Shown in pieces: positions 16,409-25,337 of a DNA stretch of 48,646 bases. Origin of the DNA: Caulobacter sp. (GTDB lineage: Bacteria > Pseudomonadota > Alphaproteobacteria > Caulobacterales > Caulobacteraceae); NCBI GenBank assembly GCA_021741355.1, contig JAIOXZ010000028.1, positions 1 through 48,646 on the forward strand, in the 5' to 3' direction. Under the pieces are notes generated by a model. That model was not told where the DNA came from. It was given only the letters and a program-made list of their open reading frames with translations, and made no database searches. Numbering within the stretch: position 1 is the first letter of the stretch; the number at the start of each line of letters is the position of its first letter. A program made the position numbers and the translations under genes.

Positions 16409-17493
16409 GCCGTTCGCCTCGGAGCACTTGCCCAGTCCAGCACCAGAAGCGCCGCCCCAATGACAATAGCGCCGTCCGCCATGTTGAAGGCGGGCCAATG
16501 ACGACCACCGGCGTGTAAATCCAAAAAATCGGTCACTGCGCCGCGAGCCAGCCGATCCCACAGGTTGCCGAGTGCGCCCCCAATGAACAGCGCGAGCGCC
16601 AATCGCGCGAGTGGGCGGGTTTCCTTGGCTAGCCAGTAGATCAGTCCAGCAGCCACCAGACCGGCCACCCCGATCAATGGCCACGGACCCCATTCTGCCG
16701 CGGCGAACAGTCCGAAAACGATCCCCGAATTGGAGCCCAGATTCAGGTCAAGAAAGGGAGACAGCTCCAGCGGCGCGCCCTCGGTCAGGTGAACGCGCGC
16801 GAGCGCCTTGGTTCCCTGGTCCAGAAGCACCACGAAGAGGATGACGCCGAGAGGCCAGAACCAGCTCATGCGGCGGGCCTTGGGCAGCTCGCGCTGCGCG
16901 TCCCAGATAATCTCGAAAGAGGAATGCAGAAACAGGGCTGCGATCCCCAATCCCACCACCACGTCGGGCCATCGGGTAGCGGTCAGGGCGACAAGTCCCG
17001 CCGCCGCCATGACGGCGACATTTCCGATGGCGTCGTTGCGGCTGTAGAGCCAAACCGCCCGAACGCTGGCGTCTCCCTTCCGGTGTTTCAGCAGCAGCAA
17101 CGCCGCGCTCAGGTTCACGCCCAGCCCAAGGATGCCGTAGAGGCCCATGCCGTATGGCTCGGGCGTAGCGCCTCCGAAGGCTCGCGAGACCGCGGAACCT
17201 AGGGCGAAGAGCCCAAGCGCGCCGAGGGCGAGACCTTGCCACAGGCTGGCCATCGAGCGGACGGAGGCCGAGCGGCCTACGAGGAGGAGTCCGATTCCGG
17301 TGGCAACCGAATCGCCCAGAAAGTCCAGCAGGTCGGAACGGACGGAAACCGAGCCGCCCGTCGCGGTGACGAACACACCGACGACAAACATGGCCGCGTT
17401 CATCGCAACCACGAGCCACAGTGTGCGGACATAAGCCGGGGTGTTCGCCGCCTCCACCGCCCTTGCCCCGCAGCTGTCTCCACAATCGTTCAT
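16405..17493 (-). CDS. Fusion of a CDF-like cation transporter with lipoprotein signal peptidase II
   Basis: The protein has 362 residues. About 18-205 is a six-helix CDF-type membrane domain with acidic metal-site candidates SDLLDFLGDS and SRNDAIGN. About 218-362 is a complete LspA: LLDQGTKALA, then GGALGNLWDRLARGAVTDFLD-type sequence and FNMADGAI, which hold the two catalytic aspartates and the conserved Asn/Arg. The N-terminal CGDSCG may bind metal. In Pb-resistance loci a dedicated LspA (PbrC) is known; here it is covalently attached to a transporter. The start at 17493 (AGAGGG seven bases upstream) is preferred because a start at 17541 would lie inside operator site B. Confidence 0.85.
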   Translation of the reverse strand: MNDCGDSCGARAVEAANTPAYVRTLWLVVAMNAAMFVVGVFVTATGGSVSVRSDLLDFLGDSVATGIGLLLVGRSASVRSMASLWQGLALGALGLFALGSAVSRAFGGATPEPYGMGLYGILGLGVNLSAALLLLKHRKGDASVRAVWLYSRNDAIGNVAVMAAAGLVALTATRWPDVVVGLGIAALFLHSSFEIIWDAQRELPKARRMSWFWPLGVILFVVLLDQGTKALARVHLTEGAPLELSPFLDLNLGSNSGIVFGLFAAAEWGPWPLIGVAGLVAAGLIYWLAKETRPLARLALALFIGGALGNLWDRLARGAVTDFLDLHAGGRHWPAFNMADGAIVIGAALLVLDWASAPRRTA

Positions 17494-17521
17494 AGCGACA
17501 CCCTCTGCCGACCATCCAAGC

Positions 17522-17552
17522 AGCCTAGACCCTCCAGTCACTTGAGGGGCAA
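17522..17552 (-). promoter_or_regulatory. MerR-type operator/promoter, site B (CDF-LspA gene)
   Basis: Read on the minus strand: -35 TTGCCC (17552-17547), dyad CTCAAG-TGA-CTGGAG directly adjacent, and -10-like TAGGCT (17527-17522), with a 19-bp spacer. It is the most divergent of the five dyads but keeps the same geometry. It lies about 29 bases upstream of the chosen start codon. Confidence 0.78.
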
Positions 17553-17647
17553 GGACCAGATGAGCGGGCCGCGTCAGCGCGCGCCAGCATCACGGAGGGC
17601 TGGCCGGAAGTGCAGAAAATGCTTCCCTCCTGACGGAGGGGGCGGGA

Positions 17648-18070
17648 TCAGTGGGGCTCGTGCTCGCACAGCCCATGGTCGCTCAGCACCTCGATGACCT
17701 TGCAGTCGGCGGTGACGCCCAGGCCGCAGTTGACGGTCATCCGGGCCAGCTCCTCGCGGAGCCGCGTAAGCTGGGCGATCTTCTCGTCGACGCCTTCCAG
17801 GTGTGACCGGGCGATGCGATCCGCCTCCGCGCAGGGGAGGTTGGGCCGGTCGGCCAAGCCGAGCAGGGCTTCGATGTCCTTGATCTCGAAGCCAAGCTGG
17901 CGGGCATGGCGGATGAACCGCAGGCGCCGCACCGCCGCCGCGCCATAGACCCGCTGGTCGCTTGGGGTCCGCAATGGCGTCGGCATCAACCCGATCTGCT
18001 CGTAGAACCGGATGGTCGGGACCTTCACGTCCGCCGCCTTGGCGAGGCGTCCAATGGAGAGGTCGGGCAT
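17648..18070 (-). CDS. MerR-family metal-responsive regulator (CadR/PbrR type)
   Basis: This protein of 140 residues has an N-terminal winged helix-turn-helix (LSIGRLAKAADVKVPTIRFY, residues 4-23), a dimerisation helix, and a C-terminal metal loop. Cysteines lie where Cd/Pb/Zn sensors keep them: NLPC before the long helix, then DCKVIEVL and GLCEHE. Such proteins untwist promoters with 19-20-bp spacers when metal binds. It is divergent from the stand-alone CDF-like gene, with operator site C between them. The start at 18070 has GAAGGA at a good distance; an in-frame ATG at 18097 would add nine residues. It is the only intact MerR in the window and the probable regulator of all five sites. Confidence 0.92.
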   Translation of the reverse strand: MPDLSIGRLAKAADVKVPTIRFYEQIGLMPTPLRTPSDQRVYGAAAVRRLRFIRHARQLGFEIKDIEALLGLADRPNLPCAEADRIARSHLEGVDEKIAQLTRLREELARMTVNCGLGVTADCKVIEVLSDHGLCEHEPH

Positions 18071-18104
18071 GCGCGTTTTTCCTTCTTGAACCTTCACATA
18101 GCAC

Positions 18105-18135
18105 TTGATGCTCTAGTGACTAGAGGGCTCATAGC
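18105..18135 (+). promoter_or_regulatory. MerR-type operator/promoter, site C (between merR and CDF gene)
   Basis: -35 TTGATG (18105-18110), perfect dyad CTCTAG-TGA-CTAGAG (18111-18125), -10-like CATAGC (18130-18135), spacer 19 bp. The dyad extends to a 15-base palindrome (CTCTAGTGACTAGAG). Only seven bases separate the -10 from the ATG of the downstream gene, so the transcript is expected to be leaderless. Confidence 0.85.
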
Positions 18136-18142
18136 TCTGCAA

Positions 18143-18802
18143 ATGACCAGCCCCGCACCCTCAGCCAAGCCCGCCGCCGCCTGCGGCTGTGGCGAATCTC
18201 AGCCTTTCGACGGGGCGACGCCGGAATACCGCCGGGTTCTCGCCTGGGTGATCGCGATCAACCTCGCCGGCTTCGTCGTGGTGGCGTCTGGCGGGCTGCT
18301 GGCCGGATCGGCCTCCCTGGCGGCCAACGCCCTCGACTTCCTGGCCGACGCCGCGACCTACGCGCTCAGCCTCTGGGTCATCGGCAAGAGCGTCGCGATC
18401 CGCAGTGGAGCGGCCTTGGTGAAGGGCGCGAGCCTCAGCCTGTTGGCCGTTTCGGTGCTCGGCTTCGCGACCTGGCGGGCGGTCAACGGCGTGCCGCCGG
18501 AAGGCTTGGCGATCTCGGGCCTCGGCCTGTTCGGCGCGGCAGCCAATCTGGTCGCGGCGATCCTGCTGTCGAAATATCGCGACGGCGACGCCAACGTCCG
18601 CTCGGTATGGCTCTGCACCCGCAATGACCTGATCCAGTGCCTCGCCGTGGTGGGCGTCGGCGCTGTGGTCTGGTTGACCCATTCCCGCTGGCCTGACCTG
18701 ATCGCGGGCGGCGTCCTGGCGGCGGTGTTCCTTCAGTCGGCCTGGTCGATCACCGTCCAGGCTTTAGGCGAACGCCGTGACGCTCTCGTGGCGGCGCATT
18801 GA
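18143..18802 (+). CDS. CDF-like cation transporter (stand-alone)
   Basis: This protein of 219 residues has an N-terminal cysteine motif (ACGCGES) and six predicted membrane helices from about residue 30 to 205. It lacks the C-terminal cytoplasmic domain of classical CDF proteins. NALDFLADAA and TRNDLIQ occupy the positions of the metal-site acidic residues. It is a paralogue of the N-terminal domain of the CDF-LspA fusion (compare the NVRSVWLCTRND and SVRAVWLYSRND segments). Controlled by operator site C, it probably exports Zn/Cd/Pb to the periplasm. No Shine-Dalgarno is seen, in keeping with leaderless expression. Confidence 0.82.
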   Translation: MTSPAPSAKPAAACGCGESQPFDGATPEYRRVLAWVIAINLAGFVVVASGGLLAGSASLAANALDFLADAATYALSLWVIGKSVAIRSGAALVKGASLSLLAVSVLGFATWRAVNGVPPEGLAISGLGLFGAAANLVAAILLSKYRDGDANVRSVWLCTRNDLIQCLAVVGVGAVVWLTHSRWPDLIAGGVLAAVFLQSAWSITVQALGERRDALVAAH

Positions 18803-18835
18803 TCTCAAGAGCCGACGCAGCTAGTTCGGGACATC

Positions 18836-19195
18836 ATGGCCTTCTCGGCGCAACTTTCACGACTGATCGGACGGCTTGGTAAGCCGCTCATGGTCGTGTG
18901 CGCCTTGATGCTTGCCTTCGCCCCCATCGCTGATGGCCTGATCTGTGGGCTTGAACCTGCAACTGCCGAGGCGGGCGTGCTCGATGCAGGACATGACGGC
19001 GACAGCCGAGATTCGAGCGATCCGGATCACGCCGTCTGCGCGCACGGCCACTGTCATCACGGCTCGGCGCTGACCGGGGGCGCCGATATCCAAGTCGCGA
19101 CCGCCCTCTACGCCGAAACCGTCTCTGACCGCATGGCGGCTCCACAGCCGCCATCGGCCAACCAATCAACCCTGAAGCGTCCGCCCCGAGTCTGA
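18836..19195 (+). CDS. Small exported His/Cys-rich protein (CzcI-like position)
   Basis: The protein has 119 residues with an N-terminal hydrophobic segment (about 18-36) and a middle region with VCAHGHCHHG, a dense possible metal-binding cluster. It directly precedes the czcC-like gene, the position of the small CzcI-type or DUF2946-type proteins in Czc operons. I cannot assign a family with certainty. Periplasmic metal buffering is an inference. It parallels the Cys/Met-rich protein at the head of the Cus operon in this window, suggesting that both RND operons begin with a metal-binding secreted peptide. Confidence 0.65.
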   Translation: MAFSAQLSRLIGRLGKPLMVVCALMLAFAPIADGLICGLEPATAEAGVLDAGHDGDSRDSSDPDHAVCAHGHCHHGSALTGGADIQVATALYAETVSDRMAAPQPPSANQSTLKRPPRV

Positions 19196-19252
19196 CCGCG
19201 ATCCGCGCCGCCGTGCGCGTCCGCCCTTGTCAGAACTGAAGCAGGACTTCCC

Positions 19253-20491
19253 ATGCCCTTCCCATACCTGTCGCGCTGCGCCATTCTTGGCGCTGCCGCG
19301 ATGCTGTTGGCGAGTTTCGCTAGCAGCGCATTCGCCGAACCCGTCACCCTTGCCCAGGCGCTCGACCGCGCCCAGGCCGGGTCTCCGCTCATTACTGCCG
19401 CAGACGCCGATGTTCGGGCCGCCGAAGGGCGCGCTCGGCAGGCCGGCCTGTTGCCCAACCCCGAGATCGATCTTTCAACCGAAAATGTCGGCGGCACCGG
19501 GAGCCTGACGGGCGTTCAGGCCGCCGAGACCACGCTCTCCATCGGACAGCGTTTCGAGTTGGGCGGAAAACGCACCGCTCGCGTGAACGCTGCCCGCGCC
19601 GAAGTCGAGACGGCGGGGCTCCGGCTACTGATCGCCCGCGCGGATCTGGAGAAGGAGGTTCGAGAGGCCTTCGCCCAAGCCGTCGCTGCCAAGCGTCGTG
19701 TTGACCTGGCGAGAAACCAGTTCGTCCGCGCCGAGAGCCTGCAGAAGATCGCCGCCACGCTCGTGGAGGCCGGCCGAGAGCCGCCGCTTCGGGCCTTGCG
19801 GGCGCGCACCGTCACACTGGAGACGGTGGGGCGGGTCCGGGCGGCTGAGGCCGACTATGCGGCAGCCCAGCGGGCGCTAGCCGCGTTGTGGGGCGGGTCT
19901 GGAAACTTGCCCGATCCGGTCGCTGCCGAAGAGGCGGCCCCAGCATCGGTCTTCGATCCGACCGCCGTGTTGGATGTTCGGCTCGCTGAGGCTGAATTGG
20001 AGACCGCCATTGCCGCCGAGCGTCGGGAACGGACCCTCTCCCGCCCCGACGTGACGGTCAGCGTCGGCGGCCGTCGTCTCGCCGCATCGGATGAGACGGC
20101 GATGGTTGTCGGCCTGTCGATGCCTTTGGGCCTGTTTGATCGCAACCAGGGGAACATCGCCGCCGCCAACGCTGACCGCGCCGGCGCCGACGCTCGCAGG
20201 AACGCCGCGTTGGCAGCGGCCCTGCGCCGCACGCGCGACGCGACGGCCGCCCTTCAGACAGCAGAAGCCCGCTTGGAGTTCCTGGAGAAACGGGCGGAAC
20301 CGGAGGCTCTGGAAGCCGTCCGGATTGCCCGGGAAGGTTTCGCAGCGGGCCGGTTCACGCTGCTCGACGTGCTGGACGCTGAAACTGCCCTCAACGCCCT
20401 GCAATCCGATCTGATCACCGCCGAGCTCGACCGCGCGCTCGCCCTGGCTGCGCTCGTGCGCGCCAACGAAACCCAAGGAACCGCCCAATGA
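19253..20491 (+). CDS. czcC: Outer-membrane efflux protein, CzcC-like
   Basis: This protein of 412 residues has a signal peptide cleaved near SSAFA-EPVTL, then TolC-family repeats beginning LAQALDRAQAGSPLITAA and the segment LLPNPEIDLSTENVGG. The central ETTLSIGQRFELGGKR is characteristic of CzcC-type channels. It forms the outer-membrane exit of the Czc pump for Co/Zn/Cd. The stop overlaps the czcB start by four bases. No separate promoter was obvious between 18803 and 19252, so it may be transcribed from site C. Confidence 0.92.
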   Translation: MPFPYLSRCAILGAAAMLLASFASSAFAEPVTLAQALDRAQAGSPLITAADADVRAAEGRARQAGLLPNPEIDLSTENVGGTGSLTGVQAAETTLSIGQRFELGGKRTARVNAARAEVETAGLRLLIARADLEKEVREAFAQAVAAKRRVDLARNQFVRAESLQKIAATLVEAGREPPLRALRARTVTLETVGRVRAAEADYAAAQRALAALWGGSGNLPDPVAAEEAAPASVFDPTAVLDVRLAEAELETAIAAERRERTLSRPDVTVSVGGRRLAASDETAMVVGLSMPLGLFDRNQGNIAAANADRAGADARRNAALAAALRRTRDATAALQTAEARLEFLEKRAEPEALEAVRIAREGFAAGRFTLLDVLDAETALNALQSDLITAELDRALALAALVRANETQGTAQ

Positions 20492-21645
20492 AGACCCTGA
20501 CCAACAAGAGGCGCCTGCTACTGGGCGCGGCCGCCGTCGTGCTGTTGCTCGGCGCCGGCCTCACAGGCCGGAGCGTGACCCGGTCCAAGCCCGGAGCCGC
20601 GCCGGAGGCCGCCGAGGCGGCGCATGGCGCTGGAGAAGGGATCGAGATCAGCGGAGCCCGCATCCTGGCCGCAAACATCGTGCTGGCCCCAGTCGAGAGC
20701 GGCTCGCTGAGCGCCGAAGTCCTTGCCCAAGGCACTGTTGTCGGCACGCCGCAGGGGGAGGCTGTGCTGGCTGCCCGCGCCGACGGCGTTGTCAGCCGCA
20801 TTTCGCTGCGCTTGGGCGACAACGTCCGGGCCGGGCAGATCGTCGCCCTGATCGAAAGCCGTGAGGCCTCGACCATCGTCGCCGAGCGTTCAGCCGCCCA
20901 GGCCAGGCTGACCGCCGCGCGTCAGGTCCTGGCGCGGGAGCAGAGGCTGTTCGACGCCGAGATCACCGCCCGTCAGGACCTCGAAGCGGCGCAGACCGCG
21001 CTGGCGGAGGCGGAGGCGGAAGCCCGCCGCACCGCCGCCGCCGCCGCCGCCGCACGCGTATCCAGCGATGGTCGCAGCACCGGGGTCGTCAGCCCGATCA
21101 GCGGACGCATCACCTCGGCGCCGGCGGTGCTGGGCGCTTTCGTTCCCGCCGGGACAGAGCTGTTCCGTGTCGCCAACAGCAGCCAGATCGACATTGAGGC
21201 GTCGGTGTCGGGTTCAGACGCAGCCCGGATCAAACCCGGTGACCGGGCGCGCATCCACCTGCCGGATGGCGAGATCGAGGCGATGGTCCGCTCGATTACG
21301 CCGGGGGTAGATCTGGAAAGCCGCTCAGCGACGGTGTTGCTGAGTCCGTCCGGCACCACAGGCCTTCGGCCTGGTCAGGCGGTGTCGGCCCGTATCTTTA
21401 CACGAGACGCCCAAGCGTCGGTCGGCGTCACCGTGCCCGAGGACTCCATCCAGACCGTGGAAGGCCGCGAGGTGGTGTTCGTCAGGACCGCCAGCGGCTT
21501 CAAGGCTGTCGCCGTGATTGTCGGCCAACGCGGCGGTGGCCGGGCACAAATCACCTCCGGTCTGACCGCCGGCCAATCCATCGCCACCCGCAACGCCTTC
21601 CTGCTGAAGGCCGAGATGGGCAAGGGCGAAGGCGAGGAGCACTAG
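20488..21645 (+). CDS. czcB: Membrane fusion protein, CzcB-like
   Basis: This protein of 385 residues has an N-terminal membrane anchor (about 9-27), a biotinyl-lipoyl-like segment (AARADGVVSRISLRLGD), an alpha-hairpin rich in Ala/Glu/Arg, and the returning lipoyl half (GVVSPISGRITSAPAV). These are standard parts of HlyD-type adaptors. Unlike the CusB protein in this window, it has no N-terminal methionine-rich metal segment. It couples CzcA to CzcC. Three bases separate its stop from the czcA start. Confidence 0.92.
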   Translation: MKTLTNKRRLLLGAAAVVLLLGAGLTGRSVTRSKPGAAPEAAEAAHGAGEGIEISGARILAANIVLAPVESGSLSAEVLAQGTVVGTPQGEAVLAARADGVVSRISLRLGDNVRAGQIVALIESREASTIVAERSAAQARLTAARQVLAREQRLFDAEITARQDLEAAQTALAEAEAEARRTAAAAAAARVSSDGRSTGVVSPISGRITSAPAVLGAFVPAGTELFRVANSSQIDIEASVSGSDAARIKPGDRARIHLPDGEIEAMVRSITPGVDLESRSATVLLSPSGTTGLRPGQAVSARIFTRDAQASVGVTVPEDSIQTVEGREVVFVRTASGFKAVAVIVGQRGGGRAQITSGLTAGQSIATRNAFLLKAEMGKGEGEEH

Positions 21646-21648
21646 GTC

Positions 21649-24600
21649 ATGATCGCCAACCTCATGGCCCTGTCGGTGCGGTCGCGATGGATGATCATCG
21701 CGCTCACACTGATCGTTTCCGCCTACGGCGTGTTCCAGCTCACCCGGCTGCCCATCGACGCCGTTCCCGACATCACCAACAAACAGGTGCAGATCAACAC
21801 GCTCGACGCGTCCCTATCGCCGGTCGAGATCGAAAAGCGGGTCACCTTCCCGGTCGAGACAGCGCTGGCCGGCATTCCAGGCCTGCAACAGACCCGGTCG
21901 TTGTCCCGCAACGGCTTTTCGCAAGTCACGGCGATCTTCGACGAGAACGTCGATCTCTACTTCGCTCGCCAACAGGTGAGCGAACGGATCGCCCAGGCGC
22001 GTGACAGTCTGCCCGAAGGCGTTCAGCCCCAGATCGGGCCGGTCACCACCGGGCTGGGCGAGGTCTTCATGTACGCCATCGACTACGCCAACCCGGGGGG
22101 AAAGGGCGCGACCGTGCGGAACGGCCAGCCCGGCTGGCAGAGCGACGGGTCGTTCCTGACCCCGGAAGGGGATCGCCTGACCGATGAGGTCTCGCGGGCC
22201 GCCTATCTGCGGACGGTGCAGGACTGGATCATCGCGCCCCAACTCCGGACGGTGGGCGGGGTCGCGGGCGTGGACACCATCGGCGGCTATGAGAAGCAGT
22301 ATGTCGTCGAACCCGACCCGGTTCGTCTGGCGCAATACGGGGTCTCGTTCAGTGAGCTCGCCAAAGCGCTGGAGGCCGCCAACCTGTCGGTCGGCGCCAA
22401 CTTCATGGAACGGGGCGGCGAGGCCTATCTGGTCCGCGCCGACGCCCGTATCCGCAGCCTGTCCCAGATCGAGGAAGCCATCGTCGCCACGCGCGGCGGC
22501 GTCCCGGTCTCGGTCCGGGATGTGGCGGCCGTTCGGCTGGGCGGGGAACTGCGCACCGGCGCCGCGACCATGAACGGGCACGAGGTGGTCATCGGCACCA
22601 CCCTGATGCTCATCGGCGAAAACAGCCGCACCGTTGCCCGCGCCGTCGGCGACAAGCTCAAGACGCTGGATCGGTCGCTACCGCCGGGGATCAAGGTCTC
22701 GCCCACCCTGGACCGGTCCAAGCTGGTCAATGCGACCATCGCCACCGTTCAGCGCAACCTGATGGAGGGGGCGATCCTCGTGGCGATCGCGCTGTTCCTG
22801 TTGCTCGGCAACGTCCGCGCCGCCCTGATCGCGGTGCTGATCATCCCGATCTCGTTCTTCATGACGGCCATCGGCATGAACTACATGGGCGTGTCCGGCA
22901 ATCTAATGAGCCTGGGCGCCCTCGACTTCGGCCTGATCGTCGATGGCGCGGTGATCATCATCGAAAACTGTCTCAGACGCCTCGCCGAACGACAGCATCA
23001 CGAAGGCCGCCTGCTGAACCTCCGCGAACGTCTGGAGGAAACGACGCTGGCCACCCAGGAAATGATCAAGCCGACTGTTTTCGGCCAGGCCATTATCCTG
23101 TTGGTGTTCGCGCCGCTGCTGACCTTCCAGGGGGTCGAGGGCAAGACCTTCTCGCCCATGGCTATCACCCTGATGCTTGCCCTGGTCGCGGCCTTCGTCC
23201 TCTCGATCACCTTCGTCCCGGCGATGGTGGCGCTCCTGATCCGCAACAAGGTCGCGGAAAAGGAGGTGTTCGCGATCCGCTGGATCAAGCTGCGATATGA
23301 GCCGATCCTCCGGCGGGCGGTGGCGCGGCCTCTGCCGTTCATTGGGGCCGGGGTCGGGATCTTTGTTCTGGCCGGCTTCATCTTCACGTTGCTGGGCCAG
23401 GAGTTCATTCCGACGCTCGACGAGCGGAATCTGGCGCTCGCCTCGCAACGCGTTCCATCAACCGCACTCGAACAGTCAGTGCGGATGCAACGGGGCGTCG
23501 AACAGGCGATCACCAGTCTTCCCGAAGTGCTGATGATGTTCTCCAAGACCGGCACGGCCGAGGTCGCCACTGATCCAATGCCGCCAAACATCTCGGACGG
23601 GTTCATCATCCTGAAGCCACAGGAGGATTGGCCCGCGGGGGTCAAGACCAAGGAGGATGTGCTCGAACGGGTCGAAGCAGCCGCCAACGCCCAGGTCGGT
23701 CAGGGCTACGAGTTGAGCCAGCCGATTGAGCTGCGCTTCAACGAGCTGATCGCTGGCGTTCGCGGCGATGTGGCGATCAAGCTGTACGGCGACGACTTGG
23801 ACAAGCTTACAGCGACGGCCAACCGGATCGGCGCGGCTTTGCAGTCAACGCCGGGTGCGGCGGACGTGAAGGTCGAACAAACGAGCGGTGCGCCGTCGCT
23901 GGACGTCATCTTCGACCGAGCCGCCATCGCCCGCTTGGGTCTGACCGTGGAGGATGTGGCCGATACAGTGGCCGCCGCCATGGGTGGCCGGGAAGCCGGC
24001 CTACTGTTCGAGGGAGACCGGCGCTTTGATGTGGTGGTGCGGGTGCCGCAGGGCAGCCGAAACGATCTCGATGCCCTCGGCGCGCTGCCGGTGATGATGC
24101 CAGAGGAACCCGGACAGACCCGACATTCGGTGCCGCTACGCCAGGTCGCGCAGTTCCGGTTCACCGAAGGGCTGAACCAGATCAGCCGCGAGAACGGAAA
24201 GCGGCGGGTGGTCATCCAGGCCAACGTGCGCGGTCGGGACGTGGGCTCATTCGTCAGGGAGGCCACGCCAAAGGTGGAAGCGGTCGCCCTGCCAACCGGC
24301 TCCTGGCTCGAATGGGGCGGGCAGTTTCAGAATCTCAAGGCCGCCTCGGACCGGCTCGCCATCGTGGTGCCGATCTGCTTCCTGGCCATCTTCGCGGTGC
24401 TGTTCCTGGCCGTGGGGACGTTCGGACGGGCGGTCTCGGTGTTCGCAGCGGTGCCGCTCGGACTGGCCGGCGGCGTGTTCGCACTCGCGTTGACCGGCAT
24501 TGCCTTCTCGGTTTCAGCGGCGGTGGGCTTCATCTGCCTCTCCGGCGTCGCGGTGCTGAACGGGCTGGTGGTCATGTCCAGCATCCGACAGCGGCTTGAG

Positions 24601-24894
24601 GACGGGATCGAGCTATCGACCGCGATCATCGACGGCTGCATGGAGCGGGTCCGTCCGGTGATCATGACCGGCCTGGTGCCGGCCATCGGCTTCCTGCCCA
24701 TGGCTCTGGCGCATGGCACGGGGGCGGAAGTCCAAAAGCCCTTGGCCATGGTGGTCATCGGCGGCCTGATCACGGCCACGGCCCTGACGCTGCTGGTGTT
24801 GCCGGCGATCAGCAAGGTGGTCTTGGGGTGGACCGAACGGCCCAATCCGGCCTGGGGCGATGATCCGGCGCCGATCCTGGCGCCTGCGGAATAG
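21649..24894 (+). CDS. czcA: Heavy-metal RND efflux transporter, CzcA type (Co/Zn/Cd)
   Basis: This full-length 1081-residue HME-RND protein begins MIANLMALSVRSRWMIIALT. The TM4 motif LDFGLIVDGAVIIIENCLRR places Asp, Asp and Glu as in CzcA of Cupriavidus and marks the divalent-cation subgroup, distinct from the CusA-type motif of the other RND gene here. It drives proton-coupled efflux of Zn/Co/Cd from the periplasm or cytoplasm. It is part of the czcCBA operon, with a strong hairpin just after the stop. Confidence 0.95.
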   Translation: MIANLMALSVRSRWMIIALTLIVSAYGVFQLTRLPIDAVPDITNKQVQINTLDASLSPVEIEKRVTFPVETALAGIPGLQQTRSLSRNGFSQVTAIFDENVDLYFARQQVSERIAQARDSLPEGVQPQIGPVTTGLGEVFMYAIDYANPGGKGATVRNGQPGWQSDGSFLTPEGDRLTDEVSRAAYLRTVQDWIIAPQLRTVGGVAGVDTIGGYEKQYVVEPDPVRLAQYGVSFSELAKALEAANLSVGANFMERGGEAYLVRADARIRSLSQIEEAIVATRGGVPVSVRDVAAVRLGGELRTGAATMNGHEVVIGTTLMLIGENSRTVARAVGDKLKTLDRSLPPGIKVSPTLDRSKLVNATIATVQRNLMEGAILVAIALFLLLGNVRAALIAVLIIPISFFMTAIGMNYMGVSGNLMSLGALDFGLIVDGAVIIIENCLRRLAERQHHEGRLLNLRERLEETTLATQEMIKPTVFGQAIILLVFAPLLTFQGVEGKTFSPMAITLMLALVAAFVLSITFVPAMVALLIRNKVAEKEVFAIRWIKLRYEPILRRAVARPLPFIGAGVGIFVLAGFIFTLLGQEFIPTLDERNLALASQRVPSTALEQSVRMQRGVEQAITSLPEVLMMFSKTGTAEVATDPMPPNISDGFIILKPQEDWPAGVKTKEDVLERVEAAANAQVGQGYELSQPIELRFNELIAGVRGDVAIKLYGDDLDKLTATANRIGAALQSTPGAADVKVEQTSGAPSLDVIFDRAAIARLGLTVEDVADTVAAAMGGREAGLLFEGDRRFDVVVRVPQGSRNDLDALGALPVMMPEEPGQTRHSVPLRQVAQFRFTEGLNQISRENGKRRVVIQANVRGRDVGSFVREATPKVEAVALPTGSWLEWGGQFQNLKAASDRLAIVVPICFLAIFAVLFLAVGTFGRAVSVFAAVPLGLAGGVFALALTGIAFSVSAAVGFICLSGVAVLNGLVVMSSIRQRLEDGIELSTAIIDGCMERVRPVIMTGLVPAIGFLPMALAHGTGAEVQKPLAMVVIGGLITATALTLLVLPAISKVVLGWTERPNPAWGDDPAPILAPAE

Positions 24895-24900
24895 GCGAAA

Positions 24901-24930
24901 GCCCGCGCCGTCAATCCTGGCGGCGCGGGC
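24901..24930 (+). terminator. Intercistronic hairpin after czcA
   Basis: GCCCGCGCCG (24901-24910) and CGGCGCGGGC (24921-24930) form a perfect 10-bp stem with a 10-base loop, seven bases after the czcA stop and 22 bases before the DUF190 gene. It is followed by GCTTCTCATT rather than a T-run, so it is either a partial terminator or an mRNA-stabilising element that sets the czcCBA to DUF190 ratio. Confidence 0.6.
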
Positions 24931-24952
24931 GCTTCTCATTCGGAGACACGCG

Positions 24953-25282
24953 ATGAACAGCTCTTTCAAGCTCTTGAGGATTTACACCGACGAGGCCGCC
25001 TATTTCGGTGATCATAAGGTGTTCGAGGTGGTGGCCAGCCGTGCGCGGGCGTGCGGCGTGGCCGGCGCGACGGTGCTCCAGGCCTTGGTCGGCTTCGGCC
25101 ACACCCCCAGGACGCACCGACGACATGTGCTCGATGACGACCGGTCGGTGGTCATCGAGATCATCGACGAAGACGCCAAGCTCCGGGCCTTCGTCGAGAC
25201 CATCGCCGACTTGGAACACCTGGGCCCGATTACGCTGGAGGCCGTTGAAGTGCTGCGTTGGCCGCCGGCCAAGGGCGCCTGA
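24953..25282 (+). CDS. DUF190 family PII-like protein
   Basis: This protein of 109 residues, starting MNSSFKLLRIYTDEAAYF, shows the DUF190 pattern, including KVFEVVASRARACGVAGATV and the DRSVVIEIIDED and RAFVETIADLE segments. The family adopts a PII-like trimeric fold, and members are often encoded beside transporters. It directly follows czcA, so modulation of the pump or sensing of a small ligand is plausible but not shown. The start has GGAGA nine bases upstream of the ATG. Confidence 0.85.
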   Translation: MNSSFKLLRIYTDEAAYFGDHKVFEVVASRARACGVAGATVLQALVGFGHTPRTHRRHVLDDDRSVVIEIIDEDAKLRAFVETIADLEHLGPITLEAVEVLRWPPAKGA

Positions 25283-25337
25283 GACCAGATCAGCGACGGG
25301 CGCGGACTGTGCAGTCTGCACCTCACACAGAGAAGGC

